Of a stretch of DNA of 46,106 nucleotides, positions 41,997 to 46,106 are shown one piece after another. Origin of the DNA: Eggerthella sp. CAG:368 (GTDB taxonomy: Bacteria > Actinomycetota > Coriobacteriia > Coriobacteriales > Eggerthellaceae). Both the position numbers and the translations under genes were made by a program. Below the pieces are notes generated by a model. The model saw only the letters and a list, made by a program, of their open reading frames with translations. It was not told the origin of the DNA and ran no database searches. How positions within the stretch are numbered: the stretch's first letter is position 1; each line of letters starts with the position of its first letter. The DNA lies in assembly GCA_000434775.1 (NCBI GenBank), contig FR895492.1, forward strand, positions 129,520 through 175,625. The letters run 5' to 3'.

Positions 41997-42137
41997 GGAG
42001 GCGGCTTTAAGCTTCTTTCGGGAGAGCCTTGTCGGCTCTCCCTTGTTGCTCACTTCTTGCGATTAAGAAGCTTGCACTTTATGGATACAGTGAGGGCGAG
42101 TCGCCATATCCGAATTGTGAAACTCATTGCCGCCTCC
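41997..42137 (-). repeat. Nested inverted repeats in the leader of the 59-aa gene
   Basis: Three arm pairs share one centre: GGAGGCGGC/GCCGCCTCC (41997-42005 with 42129-42137), AAGCTTCTT/AAGAAGCTT (42009-42017 with 42065-42073) and GGGAGAGCC/GGCTCTCCC (42020-42028 with 42034-42042, 5-nt loop). In the minus-strand transcript the outer pair would hide the ribosome site of the 25-codon leader ORF and lies just before the ribosome site of the 59-aa gene. Confidence 0.75.
42050..42127 (-). CDS. 25-codon basic leader ORF
   Basis: My translation begins MSFTIRIWRLALTVSIKCKL and ends with basic LNRKK, preceded by a very strong ribosome site (AAAGGAGGCGGC, then A, then ATG). It lies directly downstream of the promoter at 42164-42192. 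The peptide is cationic with a hydrophobic core. It may be a regulatory leader peptide, because its ribosome site and last codons lie inside the nested inverted repeats, or a small membrane-active peptide. No family is recognised. Confidence 0.5.
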   Translation of the reverse strand: MSFTIRIWRLALTVSIKCKLLNRKK

Positions 42138-42163
42138 TTTCTTTTCTTTAACTTACAGTTATT

Positions 42164-42192
42164 ATTATAGTGTATACACTATATACCGTCAA
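42164..42192 (-). promoter_or_regulatory. Strong promoter with palindromic operator
   Basis: On the minus strand TTGACG-N17-TATAAT gives a near-consensus sigma-70 promoter. A perfect 14-bp palindrome TAGTGTATACACTA (42168-42181) covers most of the spacer and the edge of the -10. It drives the leader ORF, the 59-aa gene, the RhuM fragment and perhaps mqsRA-secB. The repressor is unknown; the 59-aa protein or the RhuM HTH are candidates. Confidence 0.8.
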
Positions 42193-42283
42193 GCAAATAA
42201 TAAAAGAAATTCAGCGTTTATCAGGTGTTTTACCCAGCCTTGGTATGTATTGGTAAAGATTCGGAGCTATCTTTTTCGATTTA

Positions 42284-43117
42284 TTAATCCTGAAAGACAA
42301 TCAACAAACTCCAATAGTTAGCACGTCCTCCAAATGCATATTTCTTCTTTACATAACCGGAATAAATTATCTTTTTACCAACACAATTAGCAAGATTCTT
42401 ATATCTTGAACTTCTCGCATTAATATCAAAGAGAATTTCATCTTTTGCTTTTATAAGAACATGCGGTTTCTGTGTTGGTTTATGATCTACTGAAAAACTA
42501 ACCGTTAAACAAAGAGGAACTTCGTTCTTTTCCTCTTTGTCCGCTAAAAAACCCTCCTCGTATATATTGGCAATAAAAAAGTTGAAATTTGCTGGAAGAT
42601 CTATAGAAACAGATTCCCTAACTAGATTCTTTTCTCTCTCTTCGTCTCTTTGTCTAGATAACTCTTTCCCTTTTTCGTTTTCCAAAATAAAAAGTTCTAC
42701 ATAATTTGTCAGCGTTAGCTCTGTTCCGGCTTTCGGGAAAACTACCGCAAATGGAGCATAATCACCAACATCGTACCCTGATCTTTCGAGATAACCATTG
42801 CTTAAAATGCCGACCATTACCCCGCTATTGGACACTACAGCATAATCTCCTTCCTGAAAATTCCAATCAGTTATACGCTTTTTCCAATGCCTTGGAAGAT
42901 GGGCTTGCGATGGGTGTACCACCCTAAGAAGAACGGTGTCTCCATTTATCCCTATAAGTATCCACCTAAAGTAAGCACAGGCAGAAACACGCCAAGCATC
43001 AGCAACGTAAGCAGAAGGAGAGTAATATTCAGACCCTCTAGAGTTTTTGCCTTTTCCTTCGGAAGTGAAACTCCAAGATCTTTCTCCTCTTTTTTCTATA
43101 ACGGTGAACTCTTTCAC
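42284..43117 (-). CDS. Unknown 277-aa protein co-transcribed with the repressor
   Basis: I do not recognise this protein. It is soluble, with no signal peptide or membrane segment. The N-terminal half (1-130) is aromatic-rich, with WILIGINGDTVLLRVV and WNFQEGDYAVVSNSGVMVGILS, which suggests beta-strand barrels. A charged helix (about 148-172, ENEKGKELSRQRDEEREKNL) links it to a second beta-rich half (KPHVLIKAKDEILFDINA). The start is GTG after GATAGGTTGAT, 20 nt downstream of the repressor stop, so it is probably expressed in the lysogen. That position often holds immunity or host-protection genes, an inference from place only. Confidence 0.7.
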   Translation of the reverse strand: MKEFTVIEKRGERSWSFTSEGKGKNSRGSEYYSPSAYVADAWRVSACAYFRWILIGINGDTVLLRVVHPSQAHLPRHWKKRITDWNFQEGDYAVVSNSGVMVGILSNGYLERSGYDVGDYAPFAVVFPKAGTELTLTNYVELFILENEKGKELSRQRDEEREKNLVRESVSIDLPANFNFFIANIYEEGFLADKEEKNEVPLCLTVSFSVDHKPTQKPHVLIKAKDEILFDINARSSRYKNLANCVGKKIIYSGYVKKKYAFGGRANYWSLLIVFQD

Positions 43118-43137
43118 TAATCAACCTATCTCGTTTA

Positions 43138-43767
43138 CTAAAATTCCCAGTCGAACGGCAAAACGTAATAGACAACTCTACCTATAATGGTTATCTGCTC
43201 TGTTCCTTCTTCGTTATAGTTAAAAGTCTTTGTAGTGTATGTCGGATCATCAGAATCTGGTATTAGCTGGAATCCATTAGCAAGCTGCTTTACCCTCTTA
43301 ATGGTTGCATCGTAGCCATTAACACACACCGCATAGGGTTCATTGTCGTGGTCTATTTCTTTACAGGGATCAACCAGCGCAAAGCAGCCATTAGGAAGTA
43401 CACGATTCATACTCTCCCCCTCTACCTTTAACAGGAAGGCATCGGGATATTTTTCGTGTACCTTAGTTGGCACTGGTTGAGTTCCTTCAATATCAAGCAT
43501 TTCTATTGGCGTTCCAGCTGCAATGGATCCGTATAGAGGAACATCAACCATGGCACTATTAGGCAGTGACGAATTTTCCATTCCTAGCAAGTAAGATATA
43601 GTCACTCCAAGTGTCGCGCTCAGCTTAATTAAGACACTAGATTTTATGTCTCGAGCGCCAGCCTCATACCTTTGTATTGTTTGCTGGGTTGTCCCCATTT
43701 TGTCGGCAAGGTCTTGCTGAGACCATCCTTTTGCTATGCGAGCTTCCGCAATTTTATATCCAGCCAT
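43138..43767 (-). CDS. LexA/CI-like repressor with S24 peptidase domain
   Basis: This 209-aa phage-type repressor has an N-terminal XRE HTH (about 5-60, ARIAKGWSQQDLADKMGTTQQTIQRYEAG) and a C-terminal S24 self-cleavage domain. The cleavage site is A84-G85 (SIAAGTP), the nucleophile S119 (EGESMNRVLPNG) and the general base K157 (DATIKRVKQL). It should keep the element silent and be inactivated by RecA during DNA damage. The ATG is preceded by GAAGGATAT. It is divergent from the Cro-like gene across a region with four matching operators and is followed by the unknown 277-aa gene. Confidence 0.93.
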   Translation of the reverse strand: MAGYKIAEARIAKGWSQQDLADKMGTTQQTIQRYEAGARDIKSSVLIKLSATLGVTISYLLGMENSSLPNSAMVDVPLYGSIAAGTPIEMLDIEGTQPVPTKVHEKYPDAFLLKVEGESMNRVLPNGCFALVDPCKEIDHDNEPYAVCVNGYDATIKRVKQLANGFQLIPDSDDPTYTTKTFNYNEEGTEQITIIGRVVYYVLPFDWEF

Positions 43768-43789
43768 TTTTATATCCTTCGGATGTTAT

Positions 43790-43804
43790 ACACCGATATA
43801 GTGT
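43790..43804. promoter_or_regulatory. Operator O1 of the lysogeny switch
   Basis: ACACCGATATAGTGT matches ACACC-N5-GGTGT with one change. It lies 23 nt upstream of the repressor ATG, where it could let the repressor control its own gene. Confidence 0.75.
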
Positions 43805-43813
43805 TATTTTTTC

Positions 43814-43828
43814 ACACCAAAACGGTTG
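43814..43828. promoter_or_regulatory. Operator O2 of the lysogeny switch (degenerate)
   Basis: ACACCAAAACGGTTG keeps one full half-site and a partial second. It overlaps the -35 box of the rightward promoter. Its start is 24 bp from that of O1. Confidence 0.6.
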
Positions 43829-43854
43829 CATGCAACACCAGAGGGGTGTATATT
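43826..43854 (+). promoter_or_regulatory. Rightward (Cro-like gene) promoter
   Basis: TTGCAT-N17-TATATT lies about 40 nt upstream of the Cro-like ATG. O2 overlaps the -35 and O3 fills the spacer, so repressor binding would block it. Confidence 0.75.
43835..43849. promoter_or_regulatory. Operator O3 of the lysogeny switch
   Basis: ACACCAGAGGGGTGT is a perfect ACACC-N5-GGTGT match in the spacer of the rightward promoter. It starts 21 bp after O2, two helical turns. Confidence 0.85.
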
Positions 43855-43867
43855 TATCACATCACAA

Positions 43868-43882
43868 ACACCGTTTCGGTGT
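43868..43882. promoter_or_regulatory. Operator O4 of the lysogeny switch
   Basis: ACACCGTTTCGGTGT is a perfect match and a full palindrome around its centre. It starts 33 bp after O3, about three helical turns, and ends just before the ribosome site of the Cro-like gene. Confidence 0.85.
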
Positions 43883-43894
43883 TAGGAGGTGAAA

Positions 43895-44119
43895 ATGAGA
43901 GGAAATATGAAAGCAGAAAGAGCGCGCTTAAACCTGTCGCTCGAAGATGTAGCTAATGCCGTTGGAGTTAACAAGAACTCTGTGGCTCGATGGGAGAGCG
44001 GAGAAGTCGAACCTGTCTCCGAGAATCTCGAAAAACTAGCAGAACTGTACGGGTGCTCTGTGGAGTACTTGCTTGAACAAACACCAGATCGCCACGGGAA
44101 AGCGATTGCAAAAGTTTAA
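43895..44119 (+). CDS. Cro-like XRE family regulator
   Basis: This 74-aa protein is a single HTH (MKAERARLNLSLEDVANAVGVNKNSVARWESGEVEPVSENLEKLAELYGC). Divergent placement opposite the repressor and the shared operators make it the Cro-like partner that favours excision or lytic growth. I start at the ATG with GTTAGGAGGTGAAA in front, rather than a GTG two codons earlier; an ATG four codons later is also possible. Confidence 0.85.
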   Translation: MRGNMKAERARLNLSLEDVANAVGVNKNSVARWESGEVEPVSENLEKLAELYGCSVEYLLEQTPDRHGKAIAKV

Positions 44120-44127
44120 ACATCCCC

Positions 44128-44233
44128 AAACACTCCCCTATGTGGCAGCAGGTACCTAATTCGGATTTCTCCTAATCGGTTGCCTCATTTTGCCCCTTAA
44201 ACCCATCTACCTGCTGTCATTTAGGGAGTGTTT
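44128..44233 (+). ncRNA. Long stem-loop between the Cro-like gene and a small gene
   Basis: A 27-nt arm (44128-44154) and a 26-nt arm (44208-44233) are inverted copies with few mismatches. Core pairs are AAACACTCCC/GGGAGTGTTT and CAGCAGGTA/TACCTGCTG. The 53-nt loop is C/T-rich without an ORF. It should form a stable RNA hairpin in the early transcript. A structured leader, an antitermination site or a small RNA are possible; no known family is recognised. Confidence 0.5.
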
Positions 44234-44279
44234 AGCACCTTGAAAACCGCATAAAGACACGAAGAGAAAGGAGGAAGAG

Positions 44280-44441
44280 ATGGAAGCCTTAGTAGTAGAA
44301 CTCGTGCCGAAAATTAAGGGCTGCGATCTTAAAAAAATTCTCAAAATCACAGCCCATTTAAAGTGGCACGCAGAAGAAGCAGAACGCCTTTCTAGAGAAC
44401 TTAACGAAGAACTTGCTAAAGCCGAACCTCACGTTGACTAA
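44280..44441 (+). CDS. Small helical protein (53 aa)
   Basis: My translation begins MEALVVELVPKIKGCDLKKI and ends with a charged helix (LKWHAEEAERLSRELNEELA) and PHVD. It has an ideal ribosome site (AAAGGAGGAAGAG before the ATG). It looks like a small phage early protein, helical and partly coiled coil. No family is recognised. Confidence 0.7.
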   Translation: MEALVVELVPKIKGCDLKKILKITAHLKWHAEEAERLSRELNEELAKAEPHVD

Positions 44442-44463
44442 AGAGAGAAAGAGCAGAGAAAGT

Positions 44464-44721
44464 TCTTAGCTAGTCAATAGCGGCTAAGAGTGAATCTAGG
44501 TGGTAACTAGGCATGACTAGCACCAACCTAGAGCCAAGCTTTTTTCTTTCACTTGCACTGATTAGGTTAAAGGGTCAATCCGCCCTTGTTTCCCGTGCGG
44601 GAAACGATAGTTCACCTTTTGAGTGAACCCCCTAAAACAGCAGGCATTCATGCTTACCTCTTTAGTTGCAAACTTCAAGCAGCTTACGCTTGGGCGGCTT
44701 TGCTATTTACGAAAGACCGCC
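44464..44721 (+). other. Non-coding stretch with a series of hairpins
   Basis: The 380-nt gap 44442-44822 has no convincing gene but holds at least five inverted repeats in a row: TCTTAGC/GCTAAGA (44464-44489), TCTAGGT-GG/CC-AACCTAGA with an inner CTAG/CTAG (44495-44532), a perfect GTTTCCC-GTGC-GGGAAAC (44588-44605), GTTCAC/GTGAAC (44610-44628), CAAGC/GCTTG (44676-44692) and a GGCGG.TTT/AAA.CCGCC stem (44693-44721). This spacing suggests a structured RNA, an oriT or a phage replication site. The frame open over 44586-44771 reads through three of the stems and is doubtful. Confidence 0.5.
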
Positions 44722-44822
44722 ATCTCAAAATGTTGGCCAAAATGACCACCTCCTTTTGTAGAGGCATTTAGAGACACAAACAGTATAAGAACAAACATTC
44801 ATATACGTAAAGGAGAAAACAT

Positions 44823-45014
44823 ATGAGAAGCAACATTGCAAAGCTATGCGAAGAAAAAGGCATTAGCCGTTATCGACTAGCTAAGAACTTAGGTATCACG
44901 GATGAAATCTTATACCGATACGAAAAGAAAGGCTTAGACAAAGCGCAATTTGGCTACATGGTCAAAATCGCTAAAGAACTTGGATGTTCACTTGAAGAGC
45001 TATACGAGGAGTAA
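44823..45014 (+). CDS. XRE-like small HTH regulator (63 aa)
   Basis: This is a single Cro/CI-type HTH: NIAKLCEEKGISRYRLAKNLGITDEILYRYEKKG, then a C-terminal helix FGYMVKIAKELGCSLEELYEE. The ATG follows AAAGGAGAAAAC. It is likely a second regulator of the early region. The GLDKAQFGYMVKIAKELG end resembles phage Cro-like proteins of Gram-positives. Confidence 0.85.
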   Translation: MRSNIAKLCEEKGISRYRLAKNLGITDEILYRYEKKGLDKAQFGYMVKIAKELGCSLEELYEE

Positions 45015-45016
45015 AA

Positions 45017-45100
45017 ATGAAAAGATTTCTCTGGCTTCTATTTTGCTTTATCACAGGTGCAATAGTTGCTCACTTATTAAGCTTACACAAGCTTACATAG
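45017..45100 (+). CDS. 27-aa membrane peptide
   Basis: My translation is MKRFLWLLFCFITGAIVAHL then LSLHKLT. It is one hydrophobic segment with a basic N-terminus. GAGGAGTAAAA gives a good ribosome site that overlaps the stop of the HTH gene, so it is coupled to it. The pattern fits a small single-pass membrane peptide; function unknown. Confidence 0.55.
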   Translation: MKRFLWLLFCFITGAIVAHLLSLHKLT

Positions 45101-45147
45101 CTCATTAAATTCACTAGAACTTAGGCCAATTTTATTTACGCAATACA

Positions 45148-45606
45148 TTAACCCTCCAACCACTTACTACGATGCTTCCTTATTTCAAGAATAACATCGG
45201 GCTGAATTTGGAAGTCTATCCATTCAAAAACCCCCGTAAAAGGGGGCATACCAAAAATACCAAGCTCGCACAGAGTAAGAGCATCGTGATCATGAGCACT
45301 TAGATTAACGGAACCCTCATTTAAGGCTTCAATAACAAGCCCACGTTGGCGATTGGTTAGTGAAGCAAAACAGCGTTCGAGATTTTTTATTTTTTGGCGC
45401 TTTGTCGCTGGGGTTTGTCGGCTATGCCCAACACCACGACGGTATCCACAACTATAACCAAGAACACCCATAGCTGTACCGAAAGCTACACAAGCAAAGG
45501 TATCAATGTCAGGGACAACGTAAGACAGAACAAAAGAGATAAGCCAAGACACAAGGGAGGAAATAACAGCAGAAAAAACAGTGCCTAAAACATCGAAGTT
45601 TTGCAT
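45148..45606 (-). CDS. Membrane-anchored protein, possibly SieB-like superinfection exclusion
   Basis: This 152-aa protein has one or two N-terminal transmembrane segments (about 8-32 and 35-55), a basic linker (RRGVGHSRQTPATKRQKIK), and a cytoplasmic helical domain LERCFASLTNRQRGLVIEALNEGSVNLSAHDHDALTLCELGIF. That plan, with a membrane anchor followed by an 'L-T-x-x-Q-x-x-x-I' helix and an acidic D-x-D-A-L-x-L-x-x-x-G-I block, recalls SieB-type superinfection exclusion proteins. It is encoded antisense to the small early genes, so it may be expressed in the lysogen. The family call is tentative. Confidence 0.5.
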   Translation of the reverse strand: MQNFDVLGTVFSAVISSLVSWLISFVLSYVVPDIDTFACVAFGTAMGVLGYSCGYRRGVGHSRQTPATKRQKIKNLERCFASLTNRQRGLVIEALNEGSVNLSAHDHDALTLCELGIFGMPPFTGVFEWIDFQIQPDVILEIRKHRSKWLEG

Positions 45607-45632
45607 TGCGCTCCTAACAGAAAGGTAAAAAC

Positions 45633-45716
45633 ATGAATCAGTTTATCCCATTTCTCGCAATGACTTTTATTGGCGTTGTATGCGCCTTAATCGGATACAA
45701 GATAGGGCGAATGTAA
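45633..45716 (+). CDS. 27-aa membrane peptide (second)
   Basis: My translation is MNQFIPFLAMTFIGVVCALI then GYKIGRM. It has the same length and design as the peptide at 45017, with AGAAAGGTAAAAAC as ribosome site. It starts 26 nt from the divergent SieB-like gene. Function unknown. Confidence 0.5.
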   Translation: MNQFIPFLAMTFIGVVCALIGYKIGRM

Positions 45717-45815
45717 GCCATCGAAAACAACAAAAAGCCCCCGCCACACCACTGACGAGGGCAACCGCTTAGAAGCGGACAACACATTAACGATTCTAAG
45801 GAGGATCGATGAATT

Positions 45816-46007
45816 ATGCAAGTAACAACACCACTCACTATAGGAGTGAAAGAAGCAGCCAAAATAACGGGGTTACCAGCGAGCTTCATATATCAATGTT
45901 GCCGCAGACAGGACGAGCTGAGACTCCCTCACATCAAAAGCGGTACTCGTATTCACGTAATCACCAAAGAGATACCAGCTTGGATGGAAAAACTCGCAGA
46001 AAGCTAA
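45816..46007 (+). CDS. Excisionase-like HTH protein (63 aa)
   Basis: This protein has a winged-helix fold of the MerR/excisionase type: TIGVKEAAKITGLPASFIYQCCRRQDELRLPHIKSGTRIHVITKEIPAWMEKL. Proteins like this bend DNA for excision or act as regulators. An ATG at 45809 in another frame sits at a better distance from AGGAGG, but this frame is the family-like one. It could partner the integrase at the left end. Confidence 0.75.
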   Translation: MQVTTPLTIGVKEAAKITGLPASFIYQCCRRQDELRLPHIKSGTRIHVITKEIPAWMEKLAES

Positions 46008-46096
46008 CTGATCTGGAAGCCTTACTAATCGCTCTACTTACCGCGTCTGTTCTTCTGTTTTATCTATACGCAATGGGCGTGGTGACGTTTCAATGA
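45980..46096 (+). CDS. Possible 38-aa membrane peptide
   Basis: This frame overlaps the end of the HTH gene and gives MDGKTRRKLTDLEALLIALL then TASVLLFYLYAMGVVTFQ from a TTG, one membrane segment after a basic start. AAAGAG lies 8 nt before the TTG. Its stop overlaps the ATG of the next gene (ATGA), which supports real translation. It is the third small membrane peptide in this part of the element. Confidence 0.35.
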   Translation: MDGKTRRKLTDLEALLIALLTASVLLFYLYAMGVVTFQ

Positions 46097-46106
46097 GCGC
46101 ATGGAC
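46093..46106 (+). CDS. Start of a gene cut by the window edge
   Basis: The ATG overlaps the stop of the small membrane ORF in the ATGA form. Only five codons are visible (MSAW, then D or E), so no identity can be given. Confidence 0.3.

Noticed and set aside
44586..44771. An open frame of 61 codons in the hairpin-rich gap
   Set aside because: It crosses three inverted repeats, has no ribosome site and looks unlike a protein.

Overview
The window looks like chromosome from an anaerobic, low-GC Gram-positive bacterium. The best guess is an actinobacterium of class Coriobacteriia, Atopobiaceae-like. This is inferred from the mix of an Ech-type hydrogenase, RNase D, the uvrC-rapZ-yvcK-whiA-gap-pgk-tpiA-gpmI-secG block, pta/ackA and AT-leaning base composition; it was not proven by any search. 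A probable prophage or phage-like integrative element starts at about 38.8 kb and runs off the right edge.

Positions 1-38,550 are core chromosome. From the left: the first four genes of an echABCD-type energy-converting hydrogenase operon (minus strand, echD cut by the window edge); tRNA-Pro; coaBC; a CmpB-like membrane protein; rluD-family synthase, lspA and ileS; a DegV lipid-binding protein; a CobD/HisC-like fold-type I protein that has lost its PLP lysine; dinB; a family 2 glycosyltransferase; pta and ackA (convergent, not in an operon); a xseB/xseA/zinc-peptidase cluster; RNase D; a lipid kinase; terC behind a yybP-ykoY (manganese) riboswitch; tRNA-Gly and tRNA-Leu; a cation diffusion facilitator; a LysR regulator; tRNA-Val. 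Then, on the minus strand, comes a long co-oriented block (antiporter, uvrC, rapZ, yvcK, whiA, gap, pgk, tpiA, gpmI, secG) that joins DNA repair, cell-envelope and division control, lower glycolysis and secretion.

Positions 38,764-46,106 are accessory. A 45-nt tRNA-Lys(CTT) 3' fragment marks the attachment site, followed by three direct GTGACCA repeats and a tyrosine integrase. Next is a three-gene module that reads as a toxin-antitoxin-chaperone (TAC) system: an MqsR-like toxin, an MqsA-like antitoxin with a roughly 30-residue C-terminal extension, and a SecB-like chaperone. It sits behind a palindrome-covered promoter. Upstream of it lie a truncated RhuM-like gene, a 59-aa small gene and a 25-codon leader ORF within nested inverted repeats, all behind a near-perfect promoter with its own palindrome. 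Then come an unknown 277-aa gene paired with a LexA/CI-like repressor, a switch region with four ACACC-N5-GGTGT operators, a Cro-like gene, strongly structured non-coding stretches, small regulators, two 27-aa membrane peptides, a possible superinfection-exclusion protein and an excisionase-like HTH protein.

The most interesting items are the TAC module with its layered palindromic control, the multi-operator lysogeny switch, the unknown gene co-transcribed with the repressor, and the catalytically degenerate aminotransferase in the core chromosome.
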